A stretch of 55,705 nt of DNA from Hoylesella buccalis ATCC 35310 (GTDB lineage: Bacteria > Bacteroidota > Bacteroidia > Bacteroidales > Bacteroidaceae): positions 1-55,705 of the forward strand of contig NZ_ADEG01000110.1 in the NCBI RefSeq assembly GCF_000177075.1, in the 5' to 3' direction. The notes beneath the pieces were generated by a model. The model made no database searches. It saw nothing but the letters and a program-made list of their open reading frames with translations, and was not told where the DNA came from. How positions within the stretch are numbered: the stretch's first letter is position 1; the number at the start of each line of letters is the position of its first letter. This document shows positions 1-8,045 of this stretch, one piece after another. Both the position numbers and the translations under genes were made by a program.

Positions 1-345
1 TTCTTTAATATATTAACTTGTTGCATTCTCTTTGTATCTTGTACTCCGAAGAAAAACCATAATATAACAATATCTAAAGAGAGGTTGTATGGGGAATGGG
101 TGTTAATGAGAGGCGAAAAACAGGTAAATTATCCTTATATTGAATTTTTTGACAATGATAGTGCTGTTTTCCATTCACGCGCAGATACAATATATCAATT
201 TACATTTTCCATAAGAAAAGACTCATTATATCTTGTAGATATTTATGGGAAGAAATATGTAAATAAAATCATGGAACTAAATGACAGGAGTGTAATATTT
301 GAAGGTATTGCGGATGTCACTAAGACTCAAGTATATGAAAAATGA
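1..345 (+). CDS. Small lipoprotein, 5' end outside window
   Basis: The reading frame is open from base 1 and ends with TGA at 343-345, so the true start lies upstream. The first visible residues are hydrophobic (FFNILTCCILFVSC) and end in a lipobox-like LFVSC, so this is a lipoprotein signal peptide and only a few residues are missing. The mature part is about 100 residues, rich in Tyr, Asp and Lys, with alternating hydrophobic residues that suggest a small beta-rich domain (VFHSRADTIYQFTFSI, SLYLVDIYGK). The residues after the Cys are TPKKN, without the acidic patch that marks surface-exposed lipoproteins in Bacteroidota, so periplasmic orientation is more likely. I do not recognise the family. 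The neighbouring DUF2019-like gene and the repeats around it make an effector-immunity gene tail possible, but that is inference. A TTG at 85 is not a credible start because it would remove the signal. Confidence 0.6.
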   Translation, partial: FFNILTCCILFVSCTPKKNHNITISKERLYGEWVLMRGEKQVNYPYIEFFDNDSAVFHSRADTIYQFTFSIRKDSLYLVDIYGKKYVNKIMELNDRSVIFEGIADVTKTQVYEK

Positions 346-366
346 ATGATTATATTTCAGATTAGG

Positions 367-397
367 TAATGTCCCAAATCGGGCGTTGTCAAAATAA
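367..397 (+). repeat. Degenerate repeat, copy 1
   Basis: About 30 bp beginning TAATGTCCC and ending GTTGTCAAAATAA. It resembles 819-848 closely (shared elements TAATG, CAAA, CGGG, GTT and TCAAAATAA). Each copy lies just after the stop of a small gene. In one frame both copies end in Leu-Ser-Lys-stop, so they may be 3' ends of related displaced coding modules rather than regulatory repeats. Confidence 0.45.
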
Positions 398-465
398 AAA
401 GAACAACAAACGTGGCACACAAACGACAATGCACGACAGCGATAAGAAACATTAAAGAAATTTGA

Positions 466-813
466 ATGGAATCCTTAAAAAAAATAGAAGCGGCTTGCAG
501 GAGATTTGAAGAAGCTGCGATAAAGCATGCTGAAGCAACAGAAACAGGTAATTATGCACAAGCAAACAAAAGCTATCAGGTAATAGCTAAAAGTGCTCGT
601 TATTTAAAAGAGACAAATAGCCTAAAGCAATTGTCTAAACTTCTATATAGCGAATCTGTTGGTGTTCGCATGTGGGCTGCAACATATCTTTTGCCTATTT
701 TTGAACGCAATGCTATGCAAATATTGCAAAGTATTGCAAGTGGCAATAATATTCATTCGCTAACAGCTAAAATGACTATAGATGAGTGGGAAAAAGGGAC
801 CCTAATATTATAA
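466..813 (+). CDS. DUF2019 family protein (HEAT-like)
   Basis: 115 residues, predicted soluble and almost wholly helical, with no signal peptide. The N-terminal half is a charged helix pair (ESLKKIEAACRRFEEAAIKH) followed by a helix ending in KSARYLKE. The C-terminal part has the features I associate with DUF2019: SESVGVRMWAATYLLP, then a helix placing ALQ-type residues (NAMQILQSIAS), then LTAKMTIDEWEKG near the end. Proteins of this kind are common as small orphan genes in Bacteroidota and Proteobacteria. They are often found among immunity-type genes downstream of polymorphic toxins, but no biochemical function is established for this one. The ATG at 466 follows an A-rich stretch (AAAGAAATTTGA), a weak but usual Bacteroidota ribosome site. 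A degenerate repeat flanks it on both sides. Confidence 0.7.
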   Translation: MESLKKIEAACRRFEEAAIKHAEATETGNYAQANKSYQVIAKSARYLKETNSLKQLSKLLYSESVGVRMWAATYLLPIFERNAMQILQSIASGNNIHSLTAKMTIDEWEKGTLIL

Positions 814-818
814 CTCAG

Positions 819-848
819 TAATGCTACAAACGGGAGTTATCAAAATAA
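819..848 (+). repeat. Degenerate repeat, copy 2
   Basis: Second copy of the element at 367-397, starting 6 bases after the stop of the DUF2019-like gene and ending GTTATCAAAATAA. It differs from copy 1 by several substitutions and a one-base indel. The pairing of small gene and repeat twice in a row suggests duplication of a gene cassette with shared flank. Confidence 0.4.
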
Positions 849-917
849 CCATCTGATTATCATTTTAATTTTTAAAAGATTAAGCATAAAAGCAGGGATA
901 GATTCTCTGCCTTTTGC

Positions 918-925
918 TATATTTG
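918..925 (+). promoter_or_regulatory. Promoter -7 element TATATTTG
   Basis: Exact match to the Bacteroidota -7 consensus TAnnTTTG, 19 bases before the ATG of the 28-codon stub at 945. No good TTTG is seen at the -33 position. Confidence 0.5.
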
Positions 926-944
926 TAGTCCAAAACAAAGAAAA

Positions 945-1031
945 ATGAATATACGAGAACGCATTGGTACTTTGCGCTCCAGGTTGGGAGTAAAAAACTC
1001 AAGTTTTCAACACCAAACAAGAGTTTTATAA
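945..1031 (+). pseudogene. 28-codon gene stub, possibly aminopeptidase P start
   Basis: ATG at 945 opens a 28-codon frame ending TAA at 1029-1031. The first residues, MNIRERIGTLRSRLGV, resemble the N terminus of Bacteroidota Xaa-Pro aminopeptidases, which begin with a helix of the type ERI.ALR. After about 16 residues the resemblance stops and the frame closes. With a consensus -7 element just upstream, this looks like the promoter and first codons of a deleted gene. The family assignment rests on a very short match. The alternative is a real small peptide or chance. Confidence 0.3.
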
Positions 1032-1055
1032 AAGGATTGACTAATTTTTTCACGG

Positions 1056-2177
1056 TTAGCGGTTGCGCTTGGAGGTAACACGGCCCGACTTTGTCAATGT
1101 TAACGTCACATTCTGCAACTTGCGGTTCGGGATGTCGAATATCACGTTCGGATTCATTCGCCTTCCCCTGAACTTCACTTCCAAGTGCAAATGCTCTGTG
1201 GTGGCTCGGCCCGTACGCCCCGTAAGGCCAATCACATCACCAGCCTTCACGCGCTGTCCCACCTTGACGAGGTTTTTGTACTGATGACTGTACAGTGTTT
1301 CAAAGCCATACCGGTGCTTGATGGTGATACAATTTCCGTAACCATAATGCGGCCCGGAAAGGGTCACCACGCCATCAAAGGCGGCCAAGATTTTATCTTT
1401 CGGCTTGGTCTTGAGGTCTGATCCGCTATGACCTCGTCTGCCTCCGTATGGACTAATGAGCTTGGCACCTGGCAAGGGAAATGCCCAATTACCAGATTTT
1501 TCCACCTCAGCCAAATCCAACTGGAACGAGTTACCTTGAGCAAAGGGATTGTCGGGATCGACACCCAGTCGTCGTTCCTGTTCGGACACCACGGCAACAT
1601 CCACATGACGGCCCTTTTTTGTGCATTGGATCATTCGACGTCTGAGCTGATGACTGTTGCTCTCGATGATGATTTCGGGACGGATGCGCTTGCCGTCCAC
1701 CATGATGGCAAAGGTGCAAAAAGCCCTGCCAGCCCGCTCACCCACGATGGCGAGGGTTTGTCCCGCCTTGACCGTTTCGCCAACCTTGACCAGATTTTGC
1801 GCATTGTTGCCATAAACGGTTTCCAAACCATTGGGATGTCGAACCACCACCACATGGCCGTATTCGGGAAACTTGCGTGACAAGCGAACCACACCGCCGA
1901 ACATGGCCTTCACGGCATCGCCCTTCTTGGTTGCTATCTCCATGTAGAGATTGGGCAAGGTTTTGGGCTTTCCAACGGGAAGCGGAAACGAATATTCGTT
2001 GTCCTTAAGCTGTGTGAAGTCGATTGAAAACGATTTTTCCTTGTCAAACAGATGGGGTGTGGAGATGCTGATTTGCTGTTGTTCGGCCGCTGTGAATTGG
2101 TTAACCACGGGTGCAAACGCAGACAGCGTCACAACGGTGGTTGCAGCCAAGAGTATATTTCTTAATTGTAGTTTCAT
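1056..2177 (-). CDS. M23 peptidase with two LytM domains
   Basis: 373 residues with an N-terminal signal peptide (MKLQLRNILLAATTVVTLSAFA), so exported to the periplasm. It carries two LytM/peptidase_M23 folds. The first (about residues 75-170, GGVVRLSRKFPEYGHVVVVRH to GQTLAIVGERAGRA) lacks the zinc-binding HxxxD and HxH and should be inactive. The second (about 230-350) has both: HSGSD for the first His and Asp, and HLHLE for the second pair. The active domain should cleave peptide cross-links in peptidoglycan. The degenerate copy probably binds or regulates. The C-terminal tail is basic and Thr/Ser rich. It is the last gene of a minus-strand run after pgeF, separated by a hairpin, so it may be expressed partly on its own. 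A TATTTTTG motif at 2185-2192 sits only 8 bases before the ATG and would give an almost leaderless message; I give it low weight. Confidence 0.85.
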   Translation of the reverse strand: MKLQLRNILLAATTVVTLSAFAPVVNQFTAAEQQQISISTPHLFDKEKSFSIDFTQLKDNEYSFPLPVGKPKTLPNLYMEIATKKGDAVKAMFGGVVRLSRKFPEYGHVVVVRHPNGLETVYGNNAQNLVKVGETVKAGQTLAIVGERAGRAFCTFAIMVDGKRIRPEIIIESNSHQLRRRMIQCTKKGRHVDVAVVSEQERRLGVDPDNPFAQGNSFQLDLAEVEKSGNWAFPLPGAKLISPYGGRRGHSGSDLKTKPKDKILAAFDGVVTLSGPHYGYGNCITIKHRYGFETLYSHQYKNLVKVGQRVKAGDVIGLTGRTGRATTEHLHLEVKFRGRRMNPNVIFDIPNRKLQNVTLTLTKSGRVTSKRNR

Positions 2178-2204
2178 TCATCAACAAAAATAATGTGCAG
2201 ACAA

Positions 2205-2238
2205 GGCACTACTCCCCGTTGCCGGGGGCGGTGCTGCC
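2205..2238 (-). terminator. GC-rich hairpin between pgeF and M23 gene
   Basis: Imperfect inverted repeat, GGCACTACTCCCCG against CCGGGGGCGGTGCTGCC, in the 69-base gap between the two genes. There is no T-run on the minus-strand downstream side, so it is not a canonical intrinsic terminator. It may attenuate or stabilise the transcript. Confidence 0.4.
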
Positions 2239-2246
2239 TGCATAGT

Positions 2247-3058
<812 letters not shown>

Positions 3059-3062
<4 letters not shown>

Positions 3063-4231
3063 TCGTCTAGGTCCTCGTATTCAAAATCTTCCAGGTCGGC
3101 AACATCGTCGAGTTCATCATCGTTGACGTATTCTATCTCGGCAAACTCTCCCTCATCTGCCAACTCTGCGGCAAACTTGTCAGGATCTTTGTCACGGTGT
3201 ACCAGATTGTCCTCGGCAATGATTCCCTTGAGTTTGTTGCTCTCACTGTTAAGTTCTTGCCACAGAATGTCCTTCAGTTCGTTGAGTCCTTTTCCCGTCA
3301 CAGCAGAGATGAAGACCACGGGAAGGTCGGTAGGCAGGGTTTCATGGAGCATCTCAATGAGTTCGTCATCCAGCAAATCGCACTTCGTTACCGCCAAGAC
3401 ACGATGCTTGTCCATCATGTCGGGGTTAAACGTTCGCAACTCGTTGAGCAAGATGTCGTATTCCCGCTTGATGTCATCGGTATCGCCCGGCACCATGAAG
3501 AGCAGCAGCGAGTTGCGCTCGATGTGCCGTAAGAAACGAAGTCCAAGCCCCTTTCCCTCACTCGCCCCTTCGATGATGCCCGGGATGTCGGCCATGACAA
3601 ACGATTTGTGGTCACGGTATTCCACGATGCCCAAGGAGGGTTCGAGCGTGGTGAACGGATAGTTGGCTATCTTGGGGCGTGCGCTGGATATGGCTGACAC
3701 CAAGGTAGACTTGCCCGCATTGGGGAATCCAACCAAGCCAACATCGGCCAGCAGCTTCAGTTCGAGTATGATGGTGAGTTCCTGCATGGGCTCACCGGGT
3801 TGCGCATAGCGCGGAGCCTGATTGGTAGCTGTGCGGAATTGGAAGTTGCCCAGTCCGCCTCTGCCGCCTTTGAGCAACAGCACCTCTTGTCCATCCTCGG
3901 TGACATCACAAATATACTTGCCCGTCTCGGCATTGTACACCACCGTTCCGCAAGGCACGTCGATATAAACATCCTTGCCGTCGGCTCCGCTTCGTTTGTC
4001 GCGACCACCATCTCCACCATGCTCGGCAAAGATGTGTCGATCGTATCTGAGGTGCAACAGCGTCCAGTAGTTATGGTTTCCACGGAGATAGATGCTGCCA
4101 CCTTTTCCGCCGTCACCACCGTCGGGTCCGCCGTTGTAGTTGTACTTCACATGCCGAAGGTGCATGGATCCCCGGCCGCCCTTACCGGAACGGCAGCAAA
4201 TCTTTACATAGTCTACGAAATTGGAAGCCAT
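3059..4231 (-). CDS. obgE: Obg GTPase (ObgE/CgtA)
   Basis: 390-residue ribosome-associated GTPase needed for 50S assembly and growth control. The N-terminal glycine-rich Obg fold spans about residues 1-158 ([36 protein letters not shown]). The G domain follows: G1 [10 protein letters not shown]2 [12 protein letters not shown]3 DIPG, G4 TKCD and G5 SAVTG. In place of a typical OCT domain the C terminus is a long acidic tail ([12 protein letters not shown]), usual in Bacteroidota. It overlaps the start of pgeF. Upstream, a 228-base gap with an inverted repeat separates it from adk, so it may be transcribed separately although the order hpt-adk-obg suggests co-expression. ATG start at 4231. Confidence 0.97.
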
Positions 4232-4459
4232 AATTACTTTAAATCTTAACCTGTTATAAATATATGATTAGCAAACAAGAACCCATTGGCCACCAACAGC
4301 CAAGATTGCCTTCCTTATGAATCTGTCTATTTATATACTAAAAATAAAATAAACAGAACGAATAATGAACAAGCGTAATGTTTAACAAATAAAGCATTGG
4401 TTTTTTACGCTTCATGTCAAACTTCACTTAAAGCTCTGGCATGAAGCGTAAACGAATGC
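4232..4459. other. Intergenic gap adk-obg
   Basis: 228 bases, AT-rich. It holds the perfect inverted repeat at 4404-4452. I see no gene in it and no TAnnTTTG promoter on the minus strand that convincingly serves obg. Confidence 0.6.
4404..4452 (-). repeat. Perfect 13-bp inverted repeat
   Basis: TTTACGCTTCATG at 4404-4416 is exactly complementary to CATGAAGCGTAAA at 4440-4452, with a 23-base loop. It begins 8 bases past the adk stop. Read on the minus strand it is followed by As rather than Ts, so it is a 3'-end-stabilising or processing hairpin rather than a classic terminator. Confidence 0.6.
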
Positions 4460-5032
4460 TTAAAGTTTATCAACTTCAGAAGTAATATCTTTCGTGATTC
4501 TTTCTAATTCACCCAAGCCGTTGATGTGATGATGAATACCCTCTTTTTTATACCATTCAATCAAAGGAGCAGTTTGAGAGTGATAAACATTCAAACGTTT
4601 CTTGATGGTTTCCTCGTTATCATCGGTACGGCCGCTCTCCTGTCCGCGGAGAATGAGGCGCTTCATCAGTTCATCTTCAGGCACATCCAACTCAATCATT
4701 GCTGCTACACAGTGACCGCGGTCGGCCAACATCTGCTTCAGAGCTTCGGCTTGAGGGATGGTACGTGGGAAACCATCGAAGATGACTCCCTTGTGATCCT
4801 TGCCGAAACTATCGTACACACTGGCCAGGATGTCAATCATGAGCTCGTCGGGAATCAACTGTCCCTTGTCGATATAGGCCTTGGCAGTCTTGCCCAATTC
4901 CGTACCGTTCTTAATTTCACTTCGCAACACGTCACCCGTGGAGATGTGTCCCAAACCATACTTTGCAATCAAGCGATCGCTCTGGGTGCCCTTTCCTGAT
5001 CCAGGCGCACCGAATATTACAATATTTTTCAT
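4460..5032 (-). CDS. adk: Adenylate kinase
   Basis: 190 residues catalysing ATP + AMP = 2 ADP in the cytoplasm. The P-loop GAPGSGKGTQ is at residues 8-17, the AMP-binding segment STGDVLR follows at about 31, and DGFPRT is at about 85. The lid is the short form without the zinc-finger insert (RGQESGRTDDNEETIKKRL), explaining the length below the usual 215. Its ATG overlaps the hpt stop in an ATGA junction (5029-5032), so the two are translationally coupled. Confidence 0.97.
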   Translation of the reverse strand: MKNIVIFGAPGSGKGTQSDRLIAKYGLGHISTGDVLRSEIKNGTELGKTAKAYIDKGQLIPDELMIDILASVYDSFGKDHKGVIFDGFPRTIPQAEALKQMLADRGHCVAAMIELDVPEDELMKRLILRGQESGRTDDNEETIKKRLNVYHSQTAPLIEWYKKEGIHHHINGLGELERITKDITSEVDKL

Positions 5033-5568
5033 TCTTCTACTAATGTATAAATGTCTCTTAAATTTCTTCCTTGTTGTTCGTAATCAAGTCCATAACCCAC
5101 GATGAAGTCGTTTGGAATCTCCATGGCCACATATTTGATGTCCAAAGGAACGCTCAACTTGCCGGGCTTCAGTAGCAAAGTACAAATGTCTATCGATGCC
5201 GGACCGCGCGTACCTAACGTTTCGATCATGCGACGCATCGTAGCTCCTGTGTCTACGATATCCTCAACAATGACCACATGTCGGTTGGTGATGTCCTCAT
5301 TGAGCCCTATCACTTCCTTGATGACACCCGTGGAGGCGATGCCCTGATACGAAGCCAACTTGACAAACGATATCTCGCTGGGAATCGTGATGTATCGCAT
5401 CAGGTCGGCCGCAAACACGAAAGAGCCGTTCAACACGGCGAGAAACAGCGGCTCTTTGCCTGCCAAGTCGGTATTGATTTGCTCGGCAACCGCTTTCACC
5501 CGCTCCAAGATATCAGCTTCCGGGATGAACGTTCTGAACGTTTTGTCCTTGATCGTTACTTTACTCAT
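5029..5568 (-). CDS. hpt: Hypoxanthine phosphoribosyltransferase
   Basis: 179 residues. It transfers phosphoribose from PRPP to hypoxanthine or guanine for purine salvage. The PRPP-binding motif VVIVEDIVDTGATM (about residues 98-111) is diagnostic; the earlier PLFLAVLNGSFVFAADL is the second conserved block, and FIVGYGLDYEQQGRNLRDI near the end is the usual type I PRTase terminus. It is the first gene of the hpt-adk pair. A TAACTTTG promoter element lies 29 bases before its ATG. Confidence 0.96.
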   Translation of the reverse strand: MSKVTIKDKTFRTFIPEADILERVKAVAEQINTDLAGKEPLFLAVLNGSFVFAADLMRYITIPSEISFVKLASYQGIASTGVIKEVIGLNEDITNRHVVIVEDIVDTGATMRRMIETLGTRGPASIDICTLLLKPGKLSVPLDIKYVAMEIPNDFIVGYGLDYEQQGRNLRDIYTLVEE

Positions 5569-5596
5569 GGAATCTAAATTTGATGATTATCAATCG

Positions 5597-5604
5597 CAAA
5601 GTTA
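5597..5604 (-). promoter_or_regulatory. Promoter -7 element for hpt-adk
   Basis: Minus-strand TAACTTTG, an exact TAnnTTTG match, 29 bases upstream of the hpt ATG. No clear TTTG at -33. Confidence 0.6.
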
Positions 5605-6139
5605 CGAAAAATATCATAAACATGCGACAACACGCCGATGAAAGTAACAGGACGGAGGTAAAAATCGGCCAATACAGAGTCAACCAGCAATACAAATAAA
5701 TAAAAGAGAGACTGCAGTATCCGAAAGATTAACTAACTTTGTATTGTGAAATATCATCAATTACCTCGGAACAAAGGTCACAAATTTTTGCCTTACTCCA
5801 AAAAAAAGACAGCGAGACAAGTAAATTGTTGACTCTGCGCTTCTATTTCAACGTCAATTTCCTTGTAAAAGTCGTCTGCAGTACCAAACTCTCTGTAATT
5901 TTTTCTTTGGCACTATAATATTCACACCTAATTAATAACCAAATAAAAAGATACACAAATATAGCAAGATTATCAACTTCTTCCATCACTTTCTTATCTC
6001 GAGCTCAGGTGTTGCGGTATTTCATTTTCTCAATCATAGTCCTATAGATCAAGTCAAATACGCGCTAATTTAATTCAACCAACGAGTAAGACAACAGAAG
6101 AAGCAACGAAGGTATTTAACATCTTTTAATCATTAAAAT
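5605..6139. other. Long divergent spacer hpt / sialic acid locus
   Basis: About 535 bases with no gene I can support. It contains a plus-strand TAACTTTG (5734-5741) and a minus-strand TATATTTG (5956-5963) that lead to no recognisable gene. A minus-strand frame without any start codon is open over 60 codons (5729-5912, ending SEVIDDISQYKVS). It could be the tail of a decayed gene or an unrecognised small RNA locus. Confidence 0.4.
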
Positions 6140-6171
6140 TTTGCACTTATAAATTTTAAAAACTATATTTG
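6140..6171 (+). promoter_or_regulatory. Promoter of the sialic acid operon
   Basis: -33 TTTG at 6140-6143 and -7 TATATTTG at 6164-6171, with 20 bases between them: a full match to the Bacteroidota housekeeping promoter layout. The regulator's ATG is 52 bases downstream. Confidence 0.8.
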
Positions 6172-6179
6172 CAGCATCT

Positions 6180-6194
6180 ATTTGTCAGACAAAT
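6180..6194 (+). promoter_or_regulatory. Probable operator for the GntR/FadR regulator
   Basis: Perfect palindrome ATTTGTC-A-GACAAAT, with a core TGTCAGACA that fits the FadR-subfamily operator pattern (GT.N.AC half-sites). It begins 8 bases after the -7 element, so it covers or follows the transcription start. A bound repressor here would block the whole operon and the regulator's own gene. Confidence 0.7.
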
Positions 6195-6223
6195 AATACA
6201 AATGACCAATTGAATACCTAAAC

Positions 6224-6934
6224 ATGAAGATTAATACCGATACCGTAACATTAGTAGACCAGGTAGAACACAGTTTATTGAACTATTTCAAAGACAACGA
6301 TTTACGATGTGGTGACCCGATTCCGAACGAACATCAGTTGGCCGACGAGTTTGGTGTAGGGCGAAGTGTGGTGCGCGAGGCATTGAGTGGATTGAAGATG
6401 ATGGGAATGATCAACTCTCGGCCACGCAAGGGGATGGTACTATCCGAGCCTCCTGTTCTCAAAGGACTAAGGAGAGTTGTGGTCCCACGCATACTCAGTG
6501 ACAAGACCATCTGGAACCTTCTGAATTTCCGTATTGCGCTGGAAATCGGAATCTCCAACGACATTTTCAGAAAGATTACCGACGAAGAAATCAAGGAACT
6601 CGATGAAATCGTCAAAATAGGCATCGCTTCGGAGAACAATGAATATGCACTGGTCAGTGAGTTCTCATTCCACGTAAAGTTGTACAATATCACCCGAAAC
6701 GCCATTATCTCCGAATTTCAAGAAATCATCCATCCTGTATTGACCTATATACGTGAGAATTATACCAAAGAACTGCGCAAAATCAACATCGAACTGAAAC
6801 AACGGAATCGGCTCGTTACGCACACCGATCTGCTGGAATGTATCAAGAACCGCGATGAAAAGGGCTATCGTGATAAAATAGAACAACACTTCGAGGTTTA
6901 CAGGATATTGATGAAAGAACAAGGAAATCTGTAA
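6224..6934 (+). CDS. nanR: FadR-type GntR regulator of sialic acid operon
   Basis: 236 residues. The N-terminal winged helix (about 8-75) has the family signature IPNEHQLADEFGVGRSVVREALSGLKMMGMI, ending in the wing SRPRKGMVL. The C-terminal all-helical FCD domain (about 100-230) shows the ligand/metal histidines typical of the family: FHVKLYNITRN, then LVTHTDLLECIKNRDEKGYRDKIEQHFEVY. It is first in the sialic acid operon and its stop overlaps the next ATG (TAATG), so the ligand is probably sialic acid or a catabolite. The palindrome at 6180-6194 is its likely binding site. The gene symbol is assigned by context; orthology to E. coli NanR is not shown. Confidence 0.85.
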   Translation: MKINTDTVTLVDQVEHSLLNYFKDNDLRCGDPIPNEHQLADEFGVGRSVVREALSGLKMMGMINSRPRKGMVLSEPPVLKGLRRVVVPRILSDKTIWNLLNFRIALEIGISNDIFRKITDEEIKELDEIVKIGIASENNEYALVSEFSFHVKLYNITRNAIISEFQEIIHPVLTYIRENYTKELRKINIELKQRNRLVTHTDLLECIKNRDEKGYRDKIEQHFEVYRILMKEQGNL

Positions 6935-8028
6935 TGATGAAACGTAACCTACATACACGAGTATTGACTGTAGCAATGATTACCCAAATGATTGTTTCAA
7001 CTTCCTTGTGTGCAGGCAACGGAAAAATAGCAAAAAGCACTATGATAATAGACTGGAAAACAATTCAGTCGCTGAAAAGCCTCGGACAGTCACCACACTC
7101 CAGGGGGCTTGCGGGCGCATTCTCAGGACGTATAGGGAAAGACCTCTATATCATTGGGGGTGCCAACTTTGATAAAGCCTACCCCTGGGAAGGCGGAAAG
7201 AAACGATGGTACAAGGAAATTCTACGGTATGGGCTGTCAAGCGACCGCTGGAACTGCTGTGAGGAAACACTGCCAGGCGAACTGGCTTACGGTGCATCCA
7301 TCCAGCTTCGAGACGGATTTCTGTGCATCGGCGGATGCAATAAGACGGCATGCAGTGACCTTGTGTTCTATCTGACAATGGACAACGACAGGATTGTAGT
7401 CGACTCAACCCGCTTTCCACGCTTACCGGTCAAACTGGCCAACATGGCAGCAACCAAAATCAAAAACTGCATATACATTCTCGGTGGACAGACCTCCATG
7501 ACCGATGACGCATCTACTAACCTATTCTACTGCCTTGACCTTAACAATCCGAAAGCGGGTTGGCAGCAATTGCCATCCTGGCCGGGGCCTTCCAGAGGCT
7601 ATGCCGTCTGTGCCGGTCAGGGAAGAAGTCTATATCTGTTCAGTGGCAGGAGCTATTCAGGCAACCAACCCACCACGATGCACGAAGACGGCTATGTATT
7701 TGATACCCAAAAGCAAACATGGCGAAGGCTAAAGGGGCATTTCCCTGTCATGGCTGGAACGGCCATCGCCCAAGGGGAGAAGCTGGTATTCCTCGGAGGA
7801 GTGGAACAATTGCTCCCAACCACGCCCAACCATCCTGGATTCAGCAGGCTGGTCAGAGTTTACGACACCAGGAAAGAAGCCTTCGACCCGCCCATCCTGT
7901 CTCCCTACCCTCTGGCCGTGACAACCAATATCGTCGTCATCGGCAACACCTTCTACATCATGAGCGGCGAGATTCAACCAGGCATACGAACGCCCGAAAT
8001 AATTACTGGAACCCTGAAACGAAAATAA
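6934..8028 (+). CDS. nanM: N-acetylneuraminate epimerase/mutarotase (kelch)
   Basis: 364 residues with an N-terminal signal peptide (VLTVAMITQMIVSTSLCAG), so periplasmic. Six kelch-type blades are visible through their glycine pairs: LYIIGGANF, LCIGGCNK, IYILGGQTS, LYLFSGRSY, LVFLGGVEQ and FYIMSGEIQ. This matches the cyclically permuted mutarotase family (NanM), which speeds conversion of alpha- to beta-N-acetylneuraminate after sialidase release. ATG overlaps the regulator stop by one base. The next gene follows after 17 bases. A kelch protein of other function is possible, but the position between nanR and nanA argues strongly for NanM. Confidence 0.92.
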   Translation: MMKRNLHTRVLTVAMITQMIVSTSLCAGNGKIAKSTMIIDWKTIQSLKSLGQSPHSRGLAGAFSGRIGKDLYIIGGANFDKAYPWEGGKKRWYKEILRYGLSSDRWNCCEETLPGELAYGASIQLRDGFLCIGGCNKTACSDLVFYLTMDNDRIVVDSTRFPRLPVKLANMAATKIKNCIYILGGQTSMTDDASTNLFYCLDLNNPKAGWQQLPSWPGPSRGYAVCAGQGRSLYLFSGRSYSGNQPTTMHEDGYVFDTQKQTWRRLKGHFPVMAGTAIAQGEKLVFLGGVEQLLPTTPNHPGFSRLVRVYDTRKEAFDPPILSPYPLAVTTNIVVIGNTFYIMSGEIQPGIRTPEIITGTLKRK

Positions 8029-8045
8029 TAACTAAAAACAAAAAT

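Noticed and set aside
1428..1880. 150-codon plus-strand frame within the M23 gene
   Set aside because: Complement of the peptidase; composition reflects its codons.
2185..2192. TATTTTTG as promoter of the M23 gene
   Set aside because: Only 8 bases from the ATG; would need a leaderless message, and TATTTTTG is frequent by chance in AT-rich DNA.
3123..3662. Ser-rich plus-strand frame inside obg
   Set aside because: Artefact of reading an acidic/glycine-rich gene backwards.
4404..4452. Intrinsic terminator after adk
   Set aside because: The perfect stem lacks a following T-run on the minus strand, so it is listed as an inverted repeat only.
7719..8045. In-frame extension of the nanA frame by 109 codons upstream
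   Set aside because: It overlaps nanM in another frame, lacks NAL-family similarity, and a well-placed ATG with A-rich leader exists at 8046.
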